Assembly (NCBI GenBank): GCA_963732405.1 | Contig: CAVSZG010000001.1 | Span: 3,286,001 to 3,350,000 of the forward strand | Reading direction: 5' to 3' | Source of the DNA: JAUIAI01 sp963732405 | Lineage (GTDB): Bacteria > Pseudomonadota > Gammaproteobacteria > Burkholderiales > Burkholderiaceae_E | Length of the DNA stretch: 64,000 nt | Part shown: piece after piece, positions 9,413 through 16,292 of the stretch | Layout: each line of letters opens with the position of its first letter | How positions within the stretch are numbered: position 1 is the stretch's first letter | The notes under the pieces: generated by a model | Seen by the model: the letters and a program-made list of their open reading frames with translations, nothing else | What the model was told of the DNA's origin: nothing | Databases searched by the model: none | Program-made: the position numbers and the translations under genes

Positions 9413-11229
9413 TGACTGCGCCCGAGCCGGTGTTGAGCGTGCGCGATCTGGGTGTCGGCTTCCGGGTGGATGGCCGATGGACGAGCGTGGTTCGCCAGCT
9501 CAGCTTCGATATCGGCAGGCGTGAAACTGTGGCCATTGTTGGCGAATCGGGTTCGGGCAAGAGCGTGACCGCGCTGGCGATCATGGGCCTGCTGCCGGCC
9601 GCCAACAGTCGGGTCGAGGGCCATATCCACTTCGAGGGCCAAGACCTGCTGACGCTGCCCGAGAGCGCCATGCGTCAGATCCGTGGCGATCGCATCTCCA
9701 TGATCTTTCAGGAGCCCATGACCAGTCTGAATCCGGTGCTCACGATCGGGTTCCAGATCGGTGAGGCCTTGATCTATCACCGCAACATGAACCGTAGCGC
9801 TGCCGAAGCGGAAACCGTCCGTATCCTCGATCGGGTGCGCATCCCTTCGGCCGCGCAGCGGGTACACGACTATCCGCATCGCCTGTCGGGCGGCATGCGT
9901 CAGCGCGTCATGATCGCCATGGCCCTGGCCTGTCAACCCAGGGTGTTGATTGCCGATGAGCCGACCACGGCGCTCGACGTCACCATTCAGGCAGAAATTC
10001 TTGAACTCATCAAGACGCTGCAGGATGAGGAAGGGATGTCGGTGGTTTTCATCACGCATGACATGGGTGTGGTCGCGGAGACCGCCGACCGCGTGGTGGT
10101 CATGCTGCGCGGCGATTCGGTCGAACAGGCGTTAACCGCGCAACTGTTCGAGCAACCGGTACAAGCCTATACGCGGGCACTGCTCGCGGCGGTGCCGCGA
10201 CTGGGGTCGATGACCGGCCAACCCGATCCGCAACGTTTTCCGCTCGTCGATCCGGTCAGCGGGGCGATACAGGCCTCGGTCCCGGTTGAATCATCCGCCG
10301 CATTGGGCGAACGGCCAATCCTCGAGGTGGCCGGGCTGACCACCCGATTCGAGATACGTGGCGGTCTGTTTGGCTCGGTGAGCGCGCGCGTGCATGCGGT
10401 GGAGAATCTGTCCTTCAGTCTGCATGCGGGCGAGACCCTGGCCCTGGTGGGCGAGAGTGGCTGCGGCAAGTCGACGACAGGGCGATCGATCCTGCGGCTG
10501 ATCGAACCGACCGCGGGCACTATCCTGTTCGAGGGCCGTGATCTTCGGGCCCTGGGCCGGCCGGCGCTGCGCGAGGCTCGCCAACGCATGCAGATGATTT
10601 TCCAGGATCCTTTTGCGAGTCTGAATCCGCGCAAGACGATTGGCGGCGCGATTGCCGAACCCATGGTCGTGCACGGCCTGTGCGATCGAGACACCGCGCG
10701 GCAACGCGTGGTAACGCTGCTCGAGCGGGTCGGCCTGGATCCGGCCATGGCCGGCCGGTTTCCGCATGAATTTTCGGGCGGCCAGCGCCAGCGACTCTGC
10801 ATTGCGCGAGCACTGGCGCTGGCGCCGCGGCTCATCGTCGCCGACGAAGCGGTCTCGGCGCTGGATGTGTCCATCAAGGCGCAAGTGATCAATCTGATGA
10901 TGGATCTGCAACAGGAACTCGGCCTGGCCTTCCTGTTCATCTCGCACGATATTGCCGTGGTCGAGCGGGTCAGTCACCGGGTCGCGGTGATGTATCTGGG
11001 CGAGATCGTCGAAATCGGCCCGCGCGCGCGCATCTTCGAGAATCCGCAGCATCCCTATACCCGGCGGCTGATGTCGGCCGTGCCGGTGCCCGATCCGCAG
11101 CGCCGCGCCATGCGACGCCAGCTGGCGAGCACCGAACTACCCAGTCCGGTGCGACCCGTCGACTATGTTCCGCCGCCGCGCCGGTATCGCGAGGCCGGTC
11201 CGGGACACCTGGTGCAGATGTCTGACTGA
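9412..11229 (+). CDS. Fused two-domain ABC transporter ATP-binding protein (DppD-DppF type)
   Basis: The 605-residue protein is a tandem of two ATPase domains. The first has Walker A GESGSGKS at 44-51, signature LSGGMRQR and Walker B VLIADEPTTALD. The second starts near 300 with Walker A GESGCGKST near 347, signature FSGGQRQR and Walker B LIVADEAVSALD. Each domain ends in an oligopeptide-type C-terminal extension (HPYTRRLMSAVPVPDP in the second). One polypeptide therefore replaces the usual DppD/DppF pair, as in GsiA. It powers the importer encoded by the three upstream genes and is the last gene of the operon. Confidence 0.95.
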   Translation: MTAPEPVLSVRDLGVGFRVDGRWTSVVRQLSFDIGRRETVAIVGESGSGKSVTALAIMGLLPAANSRVEGHIHFEGQDLLTLPESAMRQIRGDRISMIFQEPMTSLNPVLTIGFQIGEALIYHRNMNRSAAEAETVRILDRVRIPSAAQRVHDYPHRLSGGMRQRVMIAMALACQPRVLIADEPTTALDVTIQAEILELIKTLQDEEGMSVVFITHDMGVVAETADRVVVMLRGDSVEQALTAQLFEQPVQAYTRALLAAVPRLGSMTGQPDPQRFPLVDPVSGAIQASVPVESSAALGERPILEVAGLTTRFEIRGGLFGSVSARVHAVENLSFSLHAGETLALVGESGCGKSTTGRSILRLIEPTAGTILFEGRDLRALGRPALREARQRMQMIFQDPFASLNPRKTIGGAIAEPMVVHGLCDRDTARQRVVTLLERVGLDPAMAGRFPHEFSGGQRQRLCIARALALAPRLIVADEAVSALDVSIKAQVINLMMDLQQELGLAFLFISHDIAVVERVSHRVAVMYLGEIVEIGPRARIFENPQHPYTRRLMSAVPVPDPQRRAMRRQLASTELPSPVRPVDYVPPPRRYREAGPGHLVQMSD

Positions 11230-11257
11230 GGGCAGCCCTCTCGCGAGCGGGCTGCCC
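11230..11257. terminator. Hairpin between convergent genes, possible bidirectional terminator
   Basis: A 9-bp perfect inverted repeat (GGGCAGCCC and GGGCTGCCC, loop of 10) sits just after the ABC ATPase stop and just before the end of the convergent cyanophycin synthetase gene. It has no T-run on either side, so it is not a classical intrinsic terminator. It may act with Rho or protect both 3' ends. Position is the main support. Confidence 0.4.
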
Positions 11258-11275
11258 CAGGCCCCGCCAGCAGTC

Positions 11276-13867
11276 TCAGTCGGCCACAGCGGTGGCCAGG
11301 GCTCTGGCTTCCCGGCAACGGGCGTCGATATGGGCGAGCGCTTCGTCGATCTGGTCGATCAGGATCAGACACAGGTCGCCAGGCTGCAGCCGCTGCAGCG
11401 CGGTATCGATCGCGATGAATTCGCCCCGGATCTCGTCGATATGTCTGGTACGGGCCGCATCAGTCAGGCCCTGGCGCATGATGGCCATGACTTCGCCGTC
11501 CTGACGGCCGCGCTGGCAGGCATCCTCGTAGAGCAAGACCTCATCGAACACCGCGCCCAGTATCTCGGTCTGACGGCGCAGATCTTCGTCACGCCGATCG
11601 CCTGCACCACTGATCACGACCAGTCGTCGCCGGGCTGGCATGTTGGCCAGAGCCGTGCTCAGCGAGGCGATCGCGTCCGGGTTATGGCCATAGTCGGCGA
11701 TGATGCGGGCACCGCGATAGTCGAACTGATTGAAGCGACCGGGCGCGCTGCGTGAATCAGTCACAAAGGTGGCCATACCATGGCTGATCTGCTGCCAGGT
11801 CATCCCCAGTGCCCAGGCTGCGGCAATACCGGCCATGGCGTTGTACACCTGAAAGGGCACGCTACCGTCGATCGTCATCGGTATGCCGGCCAGGGGGAAG
11901 CGATGACGGGTCTGACGATCGACCGCGATGATCACATCACCATCGCGATACACCACGCGCCCGCCCTTGGCCAGTTGCCGGGCCAACACGACACCACCCG
12001 CATCCATGCCGAAAAAGATCACCTGGCCCGGACAGCTCTCGGCCATTGCGACGGTGAGCGGATCATCGGCATTGAGTACGGCGTATCCGGTATCGGCAAC
12101 ACTTTGCACCACCACCTGCTTGAGGCGTGCAAGCTGTTCGACGGTGTCGATGTGGTTCAGACCCAGATGGTCGCCCGCGCCGATATTCGTCACCACGGCA
12201 ACCTGGCAGCGATCGAAGGCCAGTCCTTCGCGCAACAGCCCACCGCGGGCCGTTTCGAACACGGCCGCATCGACCTCGGGATGCATCAATACGCTGCGCG
12301 CACTGCGCGGCCCGCTGCAATCGCCCGTATCGATCAGGCGGTCGTTGGCATAGACGCCGTCGGTCGTGGTCAGGCCGACGCGCTTGCCAATGTGCTTGAA
12401 CAGGTGGGCGATCAGGCGCACGGTGGTGGTCTTGCCGTTCACGCCGGTCACTGCCACCACGGGTATCCGGCCGTTCTCGCCCGCGCTGTACATGCTGTCG
12501 ATGACGCTCGCGCCAATGGGTCGGCTGCGTCCGAACGAGGGCGACAGATGCATGCGCAAGCCGGGCGCTGCGTTGACTTCGACGATGCCGCCTCCCTGTG
12601 CTTCGAGCGGACGCTGGATCGACCGGACCACGACGTCGATGCCGCAGATGTCCAGGCCGACTGCCCGCGCTGCTTCCACCGCCCGTTGGGCGACCTCGGG
12701 GTGGACCTCGTCGGTGACATCGGTCGCCGAGCCGCCGGTGGACAGATTCGCATTGTTTCGCAGCACCACCCGTACGCCGTTGTCCGGCACCGAATTCACC
12801 GTCAGGCCTTGCCGGGCCAGTGTGGTCCGGGCGATGTCATCGAGGCGGATGCGGGTCAGTGACGTGGCATGGCCGTCACCGCGTCGGGGATCCTGATTGA
12901 CCAGGGCGACCAGTTGCTGAATGGTGCTGACACCATCGCCGGTGACGTGGGGCGGATCACGACGGGCGGCTGCGCACAACTGGTTACCAATTACCAGAAG
13001 ACGATAATCATGGCCAGGAAGGTAACGCTCGACCAGAATATCCGAACTGTGTTCCCGGGCAGCCAGGAAGGCGGTTTCGAGCTGCTCCCGAGTCTGCACA
13101 TTGACCGTGATGCCGTTGCCCTGATTGCCATCGCGAGGCTTGACCACCAGGGGCGCGCCCAGGCTCTGCATGAATGCAAAGGCCTCGTCGACACTGTCGA
13201 CCGGTCGGCCCTCGGGCACCGGCACACCGGCGTTGTGCAGCAGGCGTTTGGTCAGATCCTTGTCCTGGGCAATGGACTCGGCGATCGCGCTGCTGGCGTC
13301 GATCTCGGCGGCCTGGATCCGCCGTCGCTTCGACCCCCAGCCCAGTTGCACCAGGCTGCCTTCGGTCAGCCGGCGGTAGGGAATGCCCCTGGCCACGGCG
13401 GCATCGACGATCGACCCGGTACTGGGCCCCAGACGCAGATCTTCGTCGAGGTCGCGCAGCTCGGCCAATGCGGCTGGCAGATCGAATGGCTGATCGTCGC
13501 GGGCCGCGACACACAATTGTTCGGCCAGGGCCAGCGCGCGCCGGCCGACCGCCTCTTCGGTGTATTCAATGGCCGCATAGCTCACGCCCGGCTCACTGGT
13601 CGGTCGCACCTGGGCGAAGGTGACAGGACAGCCCGCTCTGGCCTGCAGGCCCAGGGCCGTGCGGGCCAGGGCATGCAACAGCGACACGGCCTCGTCGCCA
13701 TCCGAAATGTCACCGACCTCCGGAAACCGGGCACGCAGCCTGACCTCGAACCCGGGCAGGCCGGCCAAGGACTGCTCGGCCTCGTCCAGGGTCGCCAGCA
13801 CTTCGATCGCAGTATGACGCGTCCACACGTTCGGCCCACGCAGGGCGCGGATGCGGGTAATTTGCAT
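11276..13867 (-). CDS. cphA: Cyanophycin synthetase, full-length paralog with intact M domain
   Basis: The 863-residue enzyme makes multi-L-arginyl-poly-L-aspartate, a nitrogen store. Domains in order: N domain (1 to about 150), ATP-grasp G domain (about 160-460; KPRDGNQGNG, RNNANLSTGGSATDVTDEVH, GGIVEVNAAPGLRMHL) and Mur-ligase-like M domain (from about 468) with P-loop VTGVNGKTTT at 473-482 and DYGHNP at 725-730. G and M domains look fully competent. In the N domain the position matching HxxEH in its neighbour reads HALAR (65-69), so that site is lost. It lies 39 bases downstream of the second cphA in the same orientation, evidently one operon. Tandem cphA/cphA' pairs are known from Ralstonia/Cupriavidus relatives. 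Confidence 0.95.
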   Translation of the reverse strand: MQITRIRALRGPNVWTRHTAIEVLATLDEAEQSLAGLPGFEVRLRARFPEVGDISDGDEAVSLLHALARTALGLQARAGCPVTFAQVRPTSEPGVSYAAIEYTEEAVGRRALALAEQLCVAARDDQPFDLPAALAELRDLDEDLRLGPSTGSIVDAAVARGIPYRRLTEGSLVQLGWGSKRRRIQAAEIDASSAIAESIAQDKDLTKRLLHNAGVPVPEGRPVDSVDEAFAFMQSLGAPLVVKPRDGNQGNGITVNVQTREQLETAFLAAREHSSDILVERYLPGHDYRLLVIGNQLCAAARRDPPHVTGDGVSTIQQLVALVNQDPRRGDGHATSLTRIRLDDIARTTLARQGLTVNSVPDNGVRVVLRNNANLSTGGSATDVTDEVHPEVAQRAVEAARAVGLDICGIDVVVRSIQRPLEAQGGGIVEVNAAPGLRMHLSPSFGRSRPIGASVIDSMYSAGENGRIPVVAVTGVNGKTTTVRLIAHLFKHIGKRVGLTTTDGVYANDRLIDTGDCSGPRSARSVLMHPEVDAAVFETARGGLLREGLAFDRCQVAVVTNIGAGDHLGLNHIDTVEQLARLKQVVVQSVADTGYAVLNADDPLTVAMAESCPGQVIFFGMDAGGVVLARQLAKGGRVVYRDGDVIIAVDRQTRHRFPLAGIPMTIDGSVPFQVYNAMAGIAAAWALGMTWQQISHGMATFVTDSRSAPGRFNQFDYRGARIIADYGHNPDAIASLSTALANMPARRRLVVISGAGDRRDEDLRRQTEILGAVFDEVLLYEDACQRGRQDGEVMAIMRQGLTDAARTRHIDEIRGEFIAIDTALQRLQPGDLCLILIDQIDEALAHIDARCREARALATAVAD

Positions 13868-13906
13868 GATGTTGACTGTTAGGTGAGGGGTCGGCCTGGC
13901 CGACGA

Positions 13907-16132
13907 TCAGTAGCTCAGGGAGTAGCGCGGTTGGGATCCGTCGGGCACCATGGTGTCGATACCGGCGCGGATCACGGGCAGCGGGATGTCCAGCGCAATG
14001 GCCGCGCCGATCGCCGCGAGCATGCTGCCCACGCCGATCTCGGCCAGTCTCATGCCTTCCCGGCCCTCCGGTCGGATGGTGGCGACGAAATCGCGGCGCT
14101 CGCCCTGGGCGACGATGACATGCGAGTTGCGCACCATCACCACCTTGCCGCCGGCCGCCACATGCGGGCCGACAGTCAGGGCGACGGTCGGGTCCTCGGG
14201 GTTGGCGGTATAGAAGATGACCTCACCGTCACAGAATCCGGCCATCGCCCGGACCCGGTCGTCATCGGCATTGAGTACGGCGGTGCCATCGGGCAGCACG
14301 ACATCGACCTGGGTACGAAGCACGCTGGCCACCTGATCGGCCGTATCGATGTACTGGGCCGGCATCTGGGCCTGTCTGGCGATTCCCGTGACCACGCCTA
14401 CTGCGCAGCGGTCGTAGCCCAGACCTTCGGTCGCCATCATGAGCGGGCCGTTTTCAAACACAGCCGCCTCGACGCCCCGGTTCTGCAGCACCCGGACCGC
14501 CGAGGCCCAGTTGTCGCTGGGTCTGGTTTCGATCTGGCGGCGGGCCATGAACAAGCCGTCCTGGCAGGCCAGGCCGACCTGTCGGCCGGTCAGTTCGAGC
14601 AAATGGGCAACCAGTCTGGCGACGGGCGTCGTACCGTCCGAGCCGGTGATGCCGACCACCGGAATCCGTCCGGCATCACCCGGGCCGAACAGGTGATCGA
14701 CGATGGCCTGACCGACCGGTCGACCCTTGCCATTGACCGGTTTCAGATGCATGAGCAATCCGGGCCCGGCATTGACTTCGACGATGGCGCCGTCCTGGTC
14801 GGCCAGTGGCCGCGAGATGTCCTGGGCGACCAGGTCAATGCCGGCGATATCCAGGCCGACGGCGCGCGCCGCCAGCACCACGTCGGCGGCGATCGAAGGA
14901 TGAACTTCATCGGTCACGTCGAACGCCATGTTGCCGTTGCGTTGAATCAGAACTTCCGCATCCAGCGCCGGTACTGACTCGGGTGTCAATCCCTGACTGG
15001 CCAGTTCAAGCGTCGCGGCTGAGTCGATACGCACCCGGTTGAGCGGGAAGTCTTCGGTGGTGCCACGGCGCGGATCGCTGTTGAGCTGGTCTTCGATCAG
15101 CACCCGGACGGTGTCGCGGCCGTTGCCGGTCACGATGGCGATGTCGCCCCGGGTCGCCGCAACCATTCGGCCGCCGACCACAAGCAGGCGGTGCTCATTG
15201 CCCTGAATGAACTTCTCGACGATGACCCCGCTGCCTTCATCCTGCGCGACAGCCCAGGCTTGTTCAACCTGTTCCCGGGTGCTCAGATTGGTGGCCACGC
15301 CACGGCCATGATTGCCATCGACCGGCTTGACCACGACAGGCAGGCCGATTTCCTGCGCAACTTCCCAGGCTTTGGCCGCACTGGCGACTTCCTCGCCTTC
15401 GGGAACCCGCAGGCCGCAGTCGCGCAGCAGGCGCTTGGTCAGGGTCTTGTCGCGGGAAATGCCTTCGGCGATGGCGCTGGTCAGGTCGGTCTCGGCGGTC
15501 CAGATGCGGCGTTGGGCTGCGCCATAGCCCAGCTGCATGAGATTGCCTTCGTTGAGCCGGATCGCCGGAATGTCGCGGTCATCGGCGGCGTCGACGATGG
15601 CTGCCGTGCTGGGGCCCAACAGATGCCGGTCGGTCAGTTCGCGAAGGCGCTCGACCGCCTCGCCGACATCGAATGGCTGGTCGTCCATGGCGGCCATGAT
15701 CAGATCCCGCGCCTCGATCAGGGCCGCGCGGGTGACGTTTTCATCCCAGGCTCTGACCACGACCTTGTACACGCCGCGGGTGGAGGTTTCCCGGGCCTTG
15801 CCAAATCCGCCGGGCAGACCGGCCAGGTTCTGCAGTTCGAGCGTGATATGTTCCAGAATATGCCCCGGCCAGGTTCCTTCGCGCAGGCGCCGGATGAAAC
15901 CGCCGCGCACTTCATAGCTGCAACGATGTTCGATCAGTGTGGGCACCCAATCGACCAGGCGGTCGACAAATCCGGGAATCGTATTGGACGGAAAATCCTC
16001 GAGTTCGCCGATGTCGATCAATGCCTCGAGTACCGGACGGTAGGTCCAGGCATTGGGACCACGCAGACTGGTCACCGACAGAATCCGGATCTCCCGATGC
16101 GGGCTGAGCTGGGTTTGCAGTACAGCGCTCAT
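13907..16132 (-). CDS. cphA: Cyanophycin synthetase paralog with degenerate, truncated M domain
   Basis: The 741-residue CphA-like protein has a well-kept N domain (SLRGPNAWTYRPVLEALIDI; HILEH at 91-95 within GHILEHITLELQ) and an ATP-grasp domain (VVKPVDGNHGRGVA, AIVEVNAGPGLLMHL). In the ATP-grasp domain the STGGSA part of the NLSTGG..DVTDEVHP loop is missing (RNGNMAFDVTDEVHP at 398-412). The M-domain P-loop is GSDGTTP at 497-503, without the lysine, and the protein ends before the DYAHNP subdomain. It probably cannot add arginine through the M domain. The ATG chosen aligns with family N-termini but has no good ribosome binding site; a 13-codon ORF upstream overlaps it (ATGA). First gene of the cphA operon. 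Confidence 0.9.
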   Translation of the reverse strand: MSAVLQTQLSPHREIRILSVTSLRGPNAWTYRPVLEALIDIGELEDFPSNTIPGFVDRLVDWVPTLIEHRCSYEVRGGFIRRLREGTWPGHILEHITLELQNLAGLPGGFGKARETSTRGVYKVVVRAWDENVTRAALIEARDLIMAAMDDQPFDVGEAVERLRELTDRHLLGPSTAAIVDAADDRDIPAIRLNEGNLMQLGYGAAQRRIWTAETDLTSAIAEGISRDKTLTKRLLRDCGLRVPEGEEVASAAKAWEVAQEIGLPVVVKPVDGNHGRGVATNLSTREQVEQAWAVAQDEGSGVIVEKFIQGNEHRLLVVGGRMVAATRGDIAIVTGNGRDTVRVLIEDQLNSDPRRGTTEDFPLNRVRIDSAATLELASQGLTPESVPALDAEVLIQRNGNMAFDVTDEVHPSIAADVVLAARAVGLDIAGIDLVAQDISRPLADQDGAIVEVNAGPGLLMHLKPVNGKGRPVGQAIVDHLFGPGDAGRIPVVGITGSDGTTPVARLVAHLLELTGRQVGLACQDGLFMARRQIETRPSDNWASAVRVLQNRGVEAAVFENGPLMMATEGLGYDRCAVGVVTGIARQAQMPAQYIDTADQVASVLRTQVDVVLPDGTAVLNADDDRVRAMAGFCDGEVIFYTANPEDPTVALTVGPHVAAGGKVVMVRNSHVIVAQGERRDFVATIRPEGREGMRLAEIGVGSMLAAIGAAIALDIPLPVIRAGIDTMVPDGSQPRYSLSY

Positions 16133-16170
16133 GGACGAACAACCCCACAATCCAGCAGCTTGAACGACAT
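16129..16170 (-). CDS. Possible 13-residue leader peptide coupled to the cphA paralog
   Basis: A short ORF, MSFKLLDCGVVRP, is preceded by a strong Shine-Dalgarno (GAAGGAGGAG, about 16180-16189) at good spacing. Its TGA overlaps the ATG of the truncated cphA paralog as ATGA, in a different frame (38 bases between the two starts). The cphA start itself has no Shine-Dalgarno, so translation probably reaches cphA by coupling. The peptide holds one Arg near its end followed by Pro-stop. Whether it senses anything is unknown. Alternatively the leader is only a ribosome landing pad. Confidence 0.5.
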   Translation of the reverse strand: MSFKLLDCGVVRP

Positions 16171-16292
16171 GATGGTGAACTCCTCCTTCGATGGTTTCGA
16201 AGTTTTTGACAATGAGAGTGTTGAACGAACCGGCGATTCGTTGGTGCACGCACGTTCTCACTAATTCTGAAGACTGCTGGTAATCATTTGTA

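Noticed and set aside
12869..13882. Plus-strand open frame of 337 codons
   Set aside because: It mirrors the cphA gene on the minus strand; composition is that of a high-GC shadow frame and no family motif is present.
16207..16212. Exact TTGACA as a -35 for the cyanophycin ABC transporter
   Set aside because: No acceptable -10 lies 16-18 bases downstream (the region reads ACCGGC), so a promoter cannot be supported.
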